A stretch of DNA of 64,000 nt from Rhizobium freirei PRF 81 (GTDB lineage: Bacteria; Pseudomonadota; Alphaproteobacteria; Rhizobiales; Rhizobiaceae). The DNA lies in assembly GCF_000359745.1 (NCBI RefSeq), contig NZ_AQHN01000065.1, positions 95,463-159,462 on the forward strand, written 5' to 3'. The notes beneath the pieces are model-generated. The model was not told the origin of the DNA. It saw only the letters and a program-made list of their open reading frames with translations, and did not search any database. The translations under genes were made by a program, and so were the position numbers. This document shows, piece by piece, positions 1 to 8,508 of the stretch. The first letter of the stretch is position 1. The number at the start of each line of letters is the position of its first letter.

Positions 1-729
1 AATGTAGACCTTTCTGTTGAGCCGGGGGAGATCCGGGCGATTATCGGTCCAAATGGCGCAGGCAAGAGTTCGCTGATCAACGTCATCAGCGGTGTCTATC
101 GCTCGAACCATGGCCATGTTCGTATCGGCTCCAACACCTATCGTCATGTGCCGACGGAGCGATTGGCATCGCTTGGCGTTGCGCGCACGTTCCAGAACCT
201 CGCCTTGTTCAAGGGCTTGAGTGTCACTGATAACGTCATCGCCGGTCGAGCCTATACCGTGTGCTCGACCTTTGCCGAACAGATCCTCGGGCTTGGCCGC
301 GCGCGCCGCGAAGAGGCGGATGCACGCGAGCGGGCGGCCCGTATTCTCGAGTTCCTGCATCTGGGCCAGGTCAGCCATCGTCTCGTAGGCACGCTGCCCT
401 ACGGACTGCAAAAACGCGTCGAGCTCGCCCGCGCCCTGGTGGCGGAACCGAAGATCCTGCTTCTAGACGAGCCTATGGCGGGGATGACGGCGAGCGAAAA
501 GAACGACATGGCCGACGTCATCCGGTCTGCCCGAGATCTGTATGACACGACGGTGATCCTCATCGAACACGATATCGGCGTGGTCATGCAGCTTTCCGAC
601 CGGATCGCGGTCCTCGATTACGGCCGCAAGATCGCCGACGGCAGCCCGGACGAAATTCGTGCCGACGAGCGCGTCATCGACGCCTATCTCGGCGTCGTTG
701 CGGAAAACGAGGATGGGGAGGGCATCTGA
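1..729 (+). CDS. Branched-chain amino acid-type ABC transporter ATPase (LivG-like), 5' end outside window
   Basis: The frame is open from base 1, so the start codon lies upstream of the window. This is the cytoplasmic ATPase that powers uptake by the following permeases. Walker A (GPNGAGKS) is encoded at about 49-72, the ABC signature is degenerate (LPYGLQKRVELARAL), and Walker B with its catalytic Glu reads ILLLDEP. The motif MAGMTASEKNDM after Walker B is typical of LivG rather than LivF. The stop overlaps the next start (TGATG at 727-731), so translation is probably coupled. Substrate cannot be read from the ATPase; the SfnB-like gene downstream suggests a sulfur compound rather than an amino acid, which is inference. 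Confidence 0.9.
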   Translation, partial: NVDLSVEPGEIRAIIGPNGAGKSSLINVISGVYRSNHGHVRIGSNTYRHVPTERLASLGVARTFQNLALFKGLSVTDNVIAGRAYTVCSTFAEQILGLGRARREEADARERAARILEFLHLGQVSHRLVGTLPYGLQKRVELARALVAEPKILLLDEPMAGMTASEKNDMADVIRSARDLYDTTVILIEHDIGVVMQLSDRIAVLDYGRKIADGSPDEIRADERVIDAYLGVVAENEDGEGI

Positions 730-1625
730 TGGCAGATTTCGACTGGCCGTTTCTGATCGAAGTGCTGGTTGGCGGCCTGCTGTCGGGCGTTATGTATTCG
801 CTCGTCGCAATCGGTTTCGTGCTGATCTACAAGACGTCGGGCGTGCTTAATTTCGCTCAAGGGGCAATGTTGCTGTTTGCCGCGCTGACCTTTGTCAGCC
901 TTCTTGAGCGTGGCGTTCCCTTTGCCTTGGCGCTCGTCATTACATTCGCTGTCATGGTGCTGATCGGCATTGCCATCGAGCGTACCGTGCTGCGACCATT
1001 GACCAACAAGCCGCCGATTACGCTTTTCATGGCGACGCTCGGGCTCTCCTATATCATCGAGGGGGCGGCTCAACTCATCTGGGGCACGCAGGTCCACGGT
1101 CTGGAGCTCGGGATCGAGGATGTTCCATTCGACATTGGCGGCGTGTTCATCAGCCAGTTCGATCTTTTTGCGGCGGCAGTCGCTGCTGCGATGGTGGCGG
1201 CGCTGTCCGCCTTCTTCCGCTACACCCGAATTGGGCTGGCATGCCGGGCTGTAGCGGACGATCAGTTCGCTGCGCTTGCAGTCGGACTGAAACTGCCCTG
1301 GATTTGGGCAACGGTCTGGGCGGCTGCCGGTGTCGTGGCGCTGGTGGCTGGCCTGCTATGGGGCGCGCGGCTCGGCGTGCAGTTCTCCCTGTCGCTGGTG
1401 GTGCTGAAAGCGCTGCCCGTTCTCGTGCTTGGCGGCTTTGATTCCATTCTGGGTGCGATCGTCGGCGGCCTGCTAATCGGCGCGACAGAGAAGCTCGCGG
1501 AAGTCTATATCGGCGAATATTTCGGCGGCGGCATCGAAGGTTGGATTGCCTATGTCGCAGCACTCGCCTTCCTGCTCATCCGCCCCTCCGGCCTGTTTGG
1601 GCAAAAGCTCGTGGAAAGGGTCTGA
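729..1625 (+). CDS. LivH-like ABC transporter permease
   Basis: 298 aa, strongly hydrophobic, about eight membrane segments. The N-terminal GGLLSGVMYSLVAIGFVLIY and the following LNFAQG are hallmarks of LivH permeases of the hydrophobic amino acid uptake family. It forms the inner-membrane channel together with the LivM-like protein encoded next. Its ATG shares a base with the stop of the ATPase gene upstream, and one base separates its stop from the next ATG, so the genes form one tightly packed operon. Substrate is undetermined. Confidence 0.9.
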   Translation: MADFDWPFLIEVLVGGLLSGVMYSLVAIGFVLIYKTSGVLNFAQGAMLLFAALTFVSLLERGVPFALALVITFAVMVLIGIAIERTVLRPLTNKPPITLFMATLGLSYIIEGAAQLIWGTQVHGLELGIEDVPFDIGGVFISQFDLFAAAVAAAMVAALSAFFRYTRIGLACRAVADDQFAALAVGLKLPWIWATVWAAAGVVALVAGLLWGARLGVQFSLSLVVLKALPVLVLGGFDSILGAIVGGLLIGATEKLAEVYIGEYFGGGIEGWIAYVAALAFLLIRPSGLFGQKLVERV

Positions 1626-1626
1626 T

Positions 1627-2670
1627 ATGGCCGTCGTTACCACCGATCATCATCCCACACGGCTTTTCAGCCGCTGGATGACGCCGATTGCCATCCTTGC
1701 CGGCGCCTATCTCGTGGTTCCCTTTGTCGGTTCGACCTATTTGTTCGAGGCGATCCTTTTGCCGTTCCTGGCGCTCAGCCTTGCCGGCGTCGGGCTGAAT
1801 CTGCTTACCGGCTATGCAGGCCAGGTCTCGCTCGGAAGCGCCGCCTTCATGGCCGTCGGTGCCTTTGCTGCTTACAATTTCAATCTGCGCGTCGATGGCC
1901 TGCCGTTGATCGTCAGCATCCTGCTGGCCGGCCTTATGGCGGCGGTGATCGGCATCGTCTTCGGCCTGCCGAGCCTCAGATTGAAGGGCTTTTATCTTGC
2001 GGTGTCGACGCTCGCCGCGCAGTTCTTCGTGCAGTGGGCTCTCACCAAGTTTAGCTGGTTTTCAAACGACTCTGCCTCCGGGGTCATTGATGCGCCGCCT
2101 CTGACGCTTGCGGGCGTCGAGTTTACGGGCCCGGCAGGTCGCTATCTCTTTTCACTTACGATCGTGGTGGTGCTGACCTTCCTGGCGCATCGGCTGACGA
2201 CCTCTCAAACCGGGCGCAACTTCATCGCCGTTCGGGACAATGAGATCGCGGCGCGCATCATCGGCGTGCCCGTACTGAGAACCAAGTTGCTGGCCTTTGC
2301 GATCTCCTCTTTCATCATCGCGGTTGCGGGAGCGCTTTGGGCCTTTGCTTACCTGAGGACCGTCGAGCCGGCCGGCTTCAATCTCGACCGATCGTTCCAA
2401 ATCCTTTTCATCATCATCATCGGCGGGCTTGCCTCGACGCGGGGCGCCTTTCTCGGCGCCGCCCTGATCGTCGTCTTCCCGCTCGTGCTATCTCGATTGG
2501 GCTCGTTCCTGCTCGGTGATGTTTTCGATTCCGGCGTGCTCGACATGAGCCAGCGCATCGTGCTCGGCGCCTTGATCATTCTGTTTCTGATCCTGGAACC
2601 GGACGGGCTTTCCTCGCTTTGGGGCAAGATCCGAAGGCGGTTGGGCTCTGCCATCGACAGGCCGGCCTGA
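1627..2670 (+). CDS. LivM-like ABC transporter permease
   Basis: 347 aa. The start is ATG at 1627, one base after the livH-like stop, although the frame is open further upstream. It has the conserved LivM block LNLLTGYAGQVSLGSAAFMAVGA after the first membrane segments (split here only by family variation) and ends in EPDGLSSLWGKIRRR, typical of LivM C-termini. It is the second membrane subunit of the transporter encoded around it. Downstream, 96 bp separate it from the binding-protein gene, enough for an extra promoter or processing site. Confidence 0.9.
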   Translation: MAVVTTDHHPTRLFSRWMTPIAILAGAYLVVPFVGSTYLFEAILLPFLALSLAGVGLNLLTGYAGQVSLGSAAFMAVGAFAAYNFNLRVDGLPLIVSILLAGLMAAVIGIVFGLPSLRLKGFYLAVSTLAAQFFVQWALTKFSWFSNDSASGVIDAPPLTLAGVEFTGPAGRYLFSLTIVVVLTFLAHRLTTSQTGRNFIAVRDNEIAARIIGVPVLRTKLLAFAISSFIIAVAGALWAFAYLRTVEPAGFNLDRSFQILFIIIIGGLASTRGAFLGAALIVVFPLVLSRLGSFLLGDVFDSGVLDMSQRIVLGALIILFLILEPDGLSSLWGKIRRRLGSAIDRPA

Positions 2671-2766
2671 CCAAGCCGGGGCACAAGCTCCGCAAACATC
2701 AAACCCATCGCTCATTCAACCCAGTTCCGGCCATCACACCGGACAATACCCGGAGTGTATCCAAAC

Positions 2767-4101
2767 ATGACCATGCTTGCGAAATTGAAGGCCGCTGTCA
2801 TTGCGGCTGGACTAGCCGTCTCGGCCGCGATACCGGCCGCCCATGCCGATGAACAATATTTCCCGCTGCAGAGCTATCGCGTCGGGCCCTATGCGGCCGG
2901 CGGCACAGGTTTCTTCGGTGGTTTTATCGATTATCTGAACCTCATCAACACGCGGAATGGCGGCGTCAACGGCGTCAAGCTCACCTGGTCGGAAGCGGAA
3001 ACGCAATACGAGGTTGAACGCGGCGTCGAGGCCTACGAGCGTCTCAAGAGCAATCCGAATATTGCCGCCTGGAACCCGCTTTCCGTCGGTATCGCCTATG
3101 CCATGATCGACCGCATCACGCAGGACAAGGTGCCGTTGATCACCATCAACCATGGTCGCACGGATTCCACTGATGGCCGCGTTTTCCCCTATGTCTTTCC
3201 GCTGCTGCTCAATCCCTATAGCGAGACCTCGGGCATCGTGAACTACATCGCCTCGAAGCTCGGCGGTCTCGACAAGCTGAAGGGCAAGAAGATCGTCGTG
3301 CTGTATCACGGCTCGCCCTACGGCAAGGAAACGATCCCGATCTATGAACTCTTGTCGCAGAAATATGGCTTCGAACTGCAGCAGATCGAGGTGCCGCATC
3401 CCGGCAATGAGCAACAGGCGCAATGGCTGACGATCCGCCGCGCCAAGCCGGATTACGTCGTCCTGCGCGGCTGGGGTGTCATGAACCCGGTCGCCCTGAA
3501 AACCGCGGCCAAGACCGGCTTTCCTGCCGACCATATCATCGGCAATGTCTGGTCGAACTCGGAAGAGGACGTGATCCCGGCCGGCGACGCCGCGAAGGGA
3601 TATACCGCCATCACGACCCAAGCCTCCGGCACGGAATATCCGATCGTCCAGGAGATCGTGAAGACGCTCTATGACAACGGCAAGGGCAATCTGGAAGACA
3701 AGAAGCGCATCGGCTCCGTCTATCATAATCTCGGTATCGTCAACGGTATCCTGAACGTCGAGGCGATCCGTATTGCCCAGGAAAAGTTCGGACATCGGAC
3801 TCTGACGGGCGACGAGGTCCGCTGGGGCTTCGAGCACCTGCAGCTTGATCCGGCTCGCGTCGAGGCGCTCGGCGCCAAGGGCCTGTTCCATTCCATAAAC
3901 GTCACCTGGGACAATCACGAGGGCAACGGCTACGTGACCTTCCAGCAGTGGGACGGCAAGAAGTGGAACGTCGTCTCCGATTGGATTGCGCCGGACTGGG
4001 CACTGCTCCGGCCGATCATCGAGAAATCCTCGGAAGCCTACGCCAAGGAAAAGGGCATCAAGTTGCGCACGTCCGAAGACGCACAGGCCGTGACGAACTG
4101 A
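2767..4101 (+). CDS. Periplasmic substrate-binding protein of the Liv-type transporter
   Basis: 444 aa. The start at 2767 gives a short basic N-terminus, a hydrophobic core and an Ala-x-Ala site (AAIPAAHADE), i.e. a Sec signal peptide; a start at 2773 would also work. The mature part has the layout of type I periplasmic binding proteins (Peripla_BP_6): two alpha/beta lobes, including GKKIVVLYHGSPYGKE where the family has a GxxVAxxxxDxxYG-like block. It should capture the ligand for the LivGHMF-like transporter. The ligand is not identifiable by eye; the adjacent sulfur-scavenging enzymes make an organosulfur compound a reasonable guess. Confidence 0.85.
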   Translation: MTMLAKLKAAVIAAGLAVSAAIPAAHADEQYFPLQSYRVGPYAAGGTGFFGGFIDYLNLINTRNGGVNGVKLTWSEAETQYEVERGVEAYERLKSNPNIAAWNPLSVGIAYAMIDRITQDKVPLITINHGRTDSTDGRVFPYVFPLLLNPYSETSGIVNYIASKLGGLDKLKGKKIVVLYHGSPYGKETIPIYELLSQKYGFELQQIEVPHPGNEQQAQWLTIRRAKPDYVVLRGWGVMNPVALKTAAKTGFPADHIIGNVWSNSEEDVIPAGDAAKGYTAITTQASGTEYPIVQEIVKTLYDNGKGNLEDKKRIGSVYHNLGIVNGILNVEAIRIAQEKFGHRTLTGDEVRWGFEHLQLDPARVEALGAKGLFHSINVTWDNHEGNGYVTFQQWDGKKWNVVSDWIAPDWALLRPIIEKSSEAYAKEKGIKLRTSEDAQAVTN

Positions 4102-4109
4102 GCCCGGTG

Positions 4110-4156
4110 GCTGGGCATCGGCAGCGCGGTCCTGCTGCTGTCTGCCGGTGCCCGGC
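4110..4156 (+). promoter_or_regulatory. Long stem-loop between binding-protein and second ATPase genes
   Basis: Arms 4110-4124 (GCTGGGCATCGGCAG) and 4142-4156 (CTGCCGGTGCCCGGC) pair over 15 bp, with two G-U pairs. It starts nine bases after the binding-protein stop and has no U tract. Such hairpins commonly protect the 3' end of binding-protein mRNA or dampen read-through, giving excess binding protein over ATPase. The pairing is seen; the role is inferred. Confidence 0.55.
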
Positions 4157-4190
4157 TCGCATACGAAACCACACTGAGATTGGGTGGACC

Positions 4191-4985
4191 ATGGCTGGAA
4201 AAGACGTTCTGCTGAGCGTGGACGGGATCAAAGCGACCTACAATGGAGCAATCACGGCGCTTCACGGTGTCAGCTTCACACTGCGCCGCGGCGAGATTCT
4301 GGCGCTGCTGGGTGCCAATGGCGCCGGCAAGACGACGACGCTCAAGGCGATTTCGAACCTGCTTCCAGCCGAGCGCGGCGAGATTACCGCCGGCGGCGTC
4401 CTGTACGAGGGCCGCGACGTCACCACTGCAACGCCGGCCGAATTGGTGCGCGCCGGCCTCGTGCAGGTCCTTGAGGGCCGGCATTGCTTCCGCAATTTGA
4501 CCATCGAGGAAAATCTCGTTTCCGGCGGCCTTGGACGGAGCGGCTCGCGCTCCGAGATCGCCGCCGATCTGGAGAGAATATACACGATTTTTCCCCGACT
4601 AAAGGAGAAGCGCCGCGCGCTGGCCGGTCTTACCTCGGGCGGTGAACAGCAAATGGCGGCGATCGGCCGTGCGCTGATGTCGCGTCCAAAGCTTTTGGTG
4701 CTCGACGAACCGTCCATGGGGCTGGCGCCGATCGTCGTGCAGGACATTTTCCGGACGTTGCGGCGGCTGAATGTTGAAGGCGGTCTTTCCATTCTCGTTG
4801 CCGAACAGAATTCGGCGATCGCCCTGCGTTATGCCGACCGCGCGACAGTCCTCGAAAACGGCGCTGCAGTGCTTTCGGGAGATGCGGCCGAGTTGCGCGG
4901 ACGCGACGACGTCAAGGCATTTTATCTCGGTCAGAAATCCACACCGGCATCCATACCCGCCACAACAAGCCTCCCACAGGCCTGA
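4191..4985 (+). CDS. LivF-like ABC transporter ATPase
   Basis: 264 aa, start ATG at 4191. Second ATPase of the Liv-type transporter. Walker A GANGAGKTTTLKAISNL lies near residue 40, the Q-loop region reads VQVLEGRHCFRNLTIEENL (RxxFxxLTVxENL is typical of LivF), the signature is weak (LTSGGEQQMAAIGRAL) and Walker B reads LLVLDEPSMGLAP. It lies 89 bp behind the binding protein, separated by a stem-loop, and only 32 bp before the SfnB-like gene, so transporter and enzyme are probably co-transcribed. Confidence 0.9.
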   Translation: MAGKDVLLSVDGIKATYNGAITALHGVSFTLRRGEILALLGANGAGKTTTLKAISNLLPAERGEITAGGVLYEGRDVTTATPAELVRAGLVQVLEGRHCFRNLTIEENLVSGGLGRSGSRSEIAADLERIYTIFPRLKEKRRALAGLTSGGEQQMAAIGRALMSRPKLLVLDEPSMGLAPIVVQDIFRTLRRLNVEGGLSILVAEQNSAIALRYADRATVLENGAAVLSGDAAELRGRDDVKAFYLGQKSTPASIPATTSLPQA

Positions 4986-5017
4986 TCGGCCGCCATCGTC
5001 AACCAGGAGAATCCATC

Positions 5018-6265
5018 ATGACGCTCTCACAGGTCAATACCGAAAATGCCGTCAAGGCTGTGCCGGCGGTTCCTCGTCCGGCTGAGCCCGCCCATGTCAT
5101 CAAGGACGATGCCGAGGCAATCGCTGTTGCCCGCCGGCTTGCGGCCGAATTCGTGAAGGACTCCGCCAAGCGCGATCGCGAACGCATTTGGCCCGTCGCC
5201 GAGTTGGATGCCTTTTCGCAAAGCGGCCTATGGTCGATCAATGTGCCAAAGGCCTTCGGCGGCCCGGAGGTTTCGTACGCCACGCTTGCAAAGGTCATCG
5301 AAATCATATCGGCGGCGGATTCATCGATCGGTCAGATCGCCCAGAACCATCTGGGGGTCGTCGCTGCCATCCGGACTGTATCGGATGTCGCCCAGCAGAA
5401 ACTCCTGTTTGCCGAGGTGCTGAAAGGCACCCGTTTCGGCAACGCTTTTTCGGAATTCGGTTCCAAACGGGCGGTCGATTTCGAAACGCGCTTCAGCGAT
5501 GCCGGCGACCACGTTGTCGTCAACGGGCGCAAGTTCTATTCCTCCGGCGCTCTGCTCGCGCATCTTGTGCCGATCGTCGCGCTCGATGACGAAGGGCGGG
5601 CCTGGTATGCGATTGCCGAGCGGGATGCGCGGGGGCTCACCGTCATCGATGACTGGTCCTCGTTCGGGCAGCGCACGACGCTGTCCGGCACCGTGCTGCT
5701 CGACAACGTCAAGGTGCCGAAGACCCATCTCGTGCCTGGATACAAGGGCTATGAAGTGCCGAGCGCAGATGGTGCGATCTTCCAGATCATCCAGGTTGCC
5801 GTCGACACCGGTATCGCACAGGCCGCCATTGACGAGACGGTCGCCTTCGTGCGCACCAAGAGCCGGGCATGGGTGGATAGCGGCCAGGATCATGCCTGGG
5901 AGGATCCCTATACAATCCAGGCCGTCGGCGACCTGACGCTGCGCCTGCATGCCGCGCAAGCGCTTTTGGAAAAAGCCGGCTATGCAATCGACCGCGCCGT
6001 ACTGAACCCCAATGCGGAGACGGTCGCCGAAGCGCAGATCGTCACGGCCGAGGCCAAGATCCTATCGACCGAAATCGCGATTGCTGCGACCAACAAGCTG
6101 TTCGAACTCGCAGGCACTCGCTCAACACTCGCCGAGCACAACCTCGATCGCCATTGGCGCAATGCGCGCACCCATACGCTCCATGACCCCGTGCGCTGGA
6201 AATACGCCATTCTTGGAAGATATTTCCTGAATGGCGAAAATCCCCCGCTGCATGCGTGGAGTTGA
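5018..6265 (+). CDS. SfnB/DszC-like acyl-CoA dehydrogenase-family flavoprotein
   Basis: 415 aa. Flavin-dependent monooxygenase/dehydrogenase with the acyl-CoA dehydrogenase fold. Close relatives are SfnB (sulfur acquisition oxidoreductase) and DszC, which act with reduced flavin on organosulfur compounds. Visible family features are AHVIKDDAEAIAVARRLA at the N-terminus, FSQSGLWSINVPKAFGGPEV, QIAQNHLGVV, NGRKFYSSGALLAHLVPIVA and the C-terminal RSTLAEHNLDRHWRNARTHT with LHDPVRWK. A good SD (AGGAGA) precedes the ATG. Two paralogues lie at 12.7-15.3 kb. Co-transcription with the Liv-type transporter suggests that transporter feeds it. Confidence 0.88.
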   Translation: MTLSQVNTENAVKAVPAVPRPAEPAHVIKDDAEAIAVARRLAAEFVKDSAKRDRERIWPVAELDAFSQSGLWSINVPKAFGGPEVSYATLAKVIEIISAADSSIGQIAQNHLGVVAAIRTVSDVAQQKLLFAEVLKGTRFGNAFSEFGSKRAVDFETRFSDAGDHVVVNGRKFYSSGALLAHLVPIVALDDEGRAWYAIAERDARGLTVIDDWSSFGQRTTLSGTVLLDNVKVPKTHLVPGYKGYEVPSADGAIFQIIQVAVDTGIAQAAIDETVAFVRTKSRAWVDSGQDHAWEDPYTIQAVGDLTLRLHAAQALLEKAGYAIDRAVLNPNAETVAEAQIVTAEAKILSTEIAIAATNKLFELAGTRSTLAEHNLDRHWRNARTHTLHDPVRWKYAILGRYFLNGENPPLHAWS

Positions 6266-6277
6266 CGATCCGCAAAA

Positions 6278-6306
6278 GTCTCTTGCGCCGTCACGGCGTG
6301 AGAGAC
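6278..6306 (+). terminator. Strong inverted repeat after the SfnB-like gene
   Basis: GTCTCTTGCGCCG, a 3-base loop and CGGCGTGAGAGAC form a near-perfect 13-bp stem starting 12 bases after the stop codon at 6265. There is no T run after it, so it may be a factor-assisted terminator or a 3'-end stabiliser. Its position at the end of the operon supports a transcript-end role. Confidence 0.5.
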
Positions 6307-6419
6307 CTCAAGGTTCGTGGCAAAGTGAACCAAATGCGGCCTCTGCCAAACATATGTCGGAGGCGTTGACGAATAAGCCAATATGATCTGCATTATCAAA
6401 AGCCGGAGCAGCCGATGGC

Positions 6420-6580
6420 GCGCATGGATTCGTCTTCGCGCCGCATTTACCTCCTGGCGGCTTTGACGAATTCGTCGGAAAGGTCGTGCCGCTTTTGCAG
6501 GAGCGGGGCGTGTATCCGCACCGAAGGCGGAGAAGAGACGCTCCATGCCAACCTCGGCTTGCCTAAACAGTTGCCGGCGG
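6420..6580 (+). pseudogene. C-terminal scrap of a DszA/NtaA-type FMN monooxygenase
   Basis: One frame reads FDEFVGKVVPLLQERGVYP, then a neighbouring frame continues with GGEETLHANLGLP. This matches the usual C-terminus of NtaA/SnaA/DszA enzymes (DFVDxVVPxLQxRGxYxxxY, then TLRxxLGL), as seen intact in the gene at 11.3 kb, where VPELQKRGVYPTGYRPGTLR occupies the same place. The rest of the gene is missing. It suggests this operon once ended with its own monooxygenase. Confidence 0.6.
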
Positions 6581-6851
6581 CTGCCCCGTCAGGCTTGGCG
6601 GCGGTGATATGAATGATGACGGCCGCCGGCTGTTGCGAGATCGCCAGCGCTTTCGCTGCGACATCCGGCCCTTCGACACGAAAGGCTCTCCTTTTTAAGG
6701 GGGTACTTTGGTCAGGCGGCCGGTTCAACCGACAGTCGCTGTCGTGAGTCGGTTCAGAGATTGCTCATCTCGCCATCGAAACCGATTTTTATTGACACTT
6801 ACCGGCCCCGCCACTGAGGTTCTAGCGCATTTGGCGCCACAGTTGACGATT

Positions 6852-6867
6852 TGGCACGGTTCTTGAG
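6852..6867 (+). promoter_or_regulatory. Sigma-54-like promoter motif
   Basis: TGGCACG-N4-TTG at 6852-6865 matches the -24/-12 consensus TGGCACG-N4-TTGC except that the final C of the -12 GC is A. It sits about 87 bp upstream of the small LuxR-type gene on the same strand. I saw no NifA-type TGT-N10-ACA site nearby. The -12 mismatch falls on a key base, so this is tentative. Confidence 0.3.
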
Positions 6868-6953
6868 TCTCGCTTTGGGATCGATCACGGTGACAAGCGC
6901 ATTGTCCCTTCCGAACCTCTCGCCGGCTCAAGACTCCACCTAGGAACCGCACG

Positions 6954-7184
6954 ATGCAAAACTCGGCCATGAACACGGAATATCCAGCCATCTCAAACCG
7001 CGAAAAAGCATGCCTCGCATGGACTGCGAAAGGTAAATCATCGTGGGCGATCGGGAAGACATTGAGCATATCGGAGCACACGGTAAATTTTCATCTTAGG
7101 AATGCCATGCGAAAGCTAAACTGCAGCAGCAGAATGGCTGCTGCATTGAAAGCTGTTGAGCTCGGAATCATTGGATGGCATTAG
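6954..7184 (+). CDS. Small LuxR/GerE-type HTH protein without a sensor domain
   Basis: 76 aa. Nearly the whole protein is a LuxR-type DNA-binding domain: SNREKACLAWTAKGKSSWAI, then KTLSISEHTVNFHLRNAMRK and LNCSSRMAAALKAVELG follow the GerE pattern (LTxREkEvLxWxAxGKt, IAxxLxISexTVxFHlxnxxrKL). The N-terminal acyl-homoserine-lactone domain of quorum-sensing LuxR proteins (about 160 aa) is absent, and I see no remnant of it upstream. It may be a stand-alone regulator or inhibitor, or the relic of a TraR/LuxR-type gene. Confidence 0.65.
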   Translation: MQNSAMNTEYPAISNREKACLAWTAKGKSSWAIGKTLSISEHTVNFHLRNAMRKLNCSSRMAAALKAVELGIIGWH

Positions 7185-7692
7185 GAATCTGTAATTCGCA
7201 TCGGGAAGTGCAGGACTAACCGGAATTCGAGTAGAGGGTCGATGAACGAGAAATATCTTCCCATCGCACCAGCAGGTCAGAAGCTCAGAACGCAGGCGGA
7301 GCTCGCCTTAAACCCCCTCCGGCGGGGGGCGGGTATATTAACTTCTGCCTTATCGAATCGAGAAATGGGCAGGTCTCCCCGACTTATGAAACTATCTTGC
7401 GGCTATCAAGTTGGGCTTGAGGTCAATATTGCTGAACTCGTTCGAAGCTAAATAAGAGATCTTGCGCGGGGGGCGGATCACTGTCACGGGAAGCGGTTTA
7501 GGTATGCGAAAAGAACACGCCGGTACGCATGCGAGATGCTCGCCTCGGATCTGGCGACGAAGCAGTTCACTCCCTTTGTCATAAGACTGAGGCGGGTATG
7601 GATGCGCCCGAGCTTCTCTAGCGAGGGTGACGGCTCGGAGGAACAATCCCGCCCACTCCTCGGAATTCTCGTGCTTGCACCGTGTCCAGTCG
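7185..7692. other. No supported gene
   Basis: The stretch between the LuxR-type gene and the converging permease operon contains only short frames, such as a 69-codon one at 7242-7451 with no recognisable motif and no convincing SD. I see no clear terminator or promoter. Confidence 0.4.
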
Positions 7693-8508
7693 TCATTTGA
7701 GGCCGCCATGGGCAAGACCTGCAACGAGATAACGCTGCAGGAAGAGTGCCACCAGATAGACTGGTGCGATGCCCGCGAGAGAAGCAGCCGCCATCTGTCC
7801 GAAATTGACCAGCCGATCCCCCTGGAAGAGCGAGATGCCGACGGGAAGCGTGCGCGTCTCGTCGGAAAAGGTGAAGGCGGAGGCAAAGAGGAACTCGTTA
7901 TAGGCGAGGACCGAGACAATGATCAGCGTCGCCACGATGCCTGGCACAATGATCGGCACGACGATATGGACAAGGATCCGGAAGGGGCCGGCTCCGTCGA
8001 CTGCTGCCGCCTGTTCAATCTCCAGCGGCATGCGCCGGAGAAAAGGCGTGAGAAGCCAGAAGGCGACGGGAATATTGGCAAAGCCGTAGAGCATCACAAG
8101 TCCGGCATGCGTGTTGAGGAGCCCGGTTGCCTTGAGAAGATAGAACAGGGGAATCAGAGCCACGATCGGTGGCGCCATGTAGCTCGACAGAGTGAGATCA
8201 CCGAGCCACTTGCCACCGATGCCGAGTCGCAGCACGGCGTAGGCGGCGGGGAGGGTGAGCAGCAACGTCAGGGCGCCGGCGAGCAGCGATACGGCAACGG
8301 AGTTGGCTATGAATCCTGAAAGACAGGCAGCCTCGAAGGCGGCCGGCCAATTGTCGAGCGTCGGGCTTGTCGGCAGGAAGTGCCCGCTCAGCACGTCGTC
8401 TTTGGTCTTGAAAGAAACCGAGATGAGATACGCGATCGGCAGAGTGAAGAAGATGAAGATCGGCGCGGTCGCGGCAACGAGCAGAATGTCGGAGCGGTTG
8501 ATCTTCAT
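7693..8508 (-). CDS. Sugar-type ABC transporter permease (MalG/UgpE-like)
   Basis: 271 aa, six membrane segments. The EAA loop is clear: EIEQAAAVDGAGPFRILVHI followed by VVPIIVPG, the ATPase contact site of binding-protein-dependent permeases. SDETRTLPVGISLFQG near the C-terminus is typical of MalG/UgpE/LacG-type subunits of carbohydrate uptake transporters (CUT1). Its start overlaps the stop of the permease gene upstream (ATGA), so translation is coupled. No ATPase gene of the MsmX/UgpC type is found next to this operon, so the transporter must borrow one or be incomplete. Confidence 0.88.
   Translation of the reverse strand: MKINRSDILLVAATAPIFIFFTLPIAYLISVSFKTKDDVLSGHFLPTSPTLDNWPAAFEAACLSGFIANSVAVSLLAGALTLLLTLPAAYAVLRLGIGGKWLGDLTLSSYMAPPIVALIPLFYLLKATGLLNTHAGLVMLYGFANIPVAFWLLTPFLRRMPLEIEQAAAVDGAGPFRILVHIVVPIIVPGIVATLIIVSVLAYNEFLFASAFTFSDETRTLPVGISLFQGDRLVNFGQMAAASLAGIAPVYLVALFLQRYLVAGLAHGGLK

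Noticed and set aside
2812..3918. 368-codon minus-strand frame opposite the Liv-type binding protein
   Set aside because: Shadow frame; the plus strand encodes an evident binding protein with signal peptide within a transporter operon.
7242..7451. 69-codon frame after the LuxR-type gene
   Set aside because: No SD, no motif, and codon use unlike neighbours; reported only as part of the gene-free stretch.
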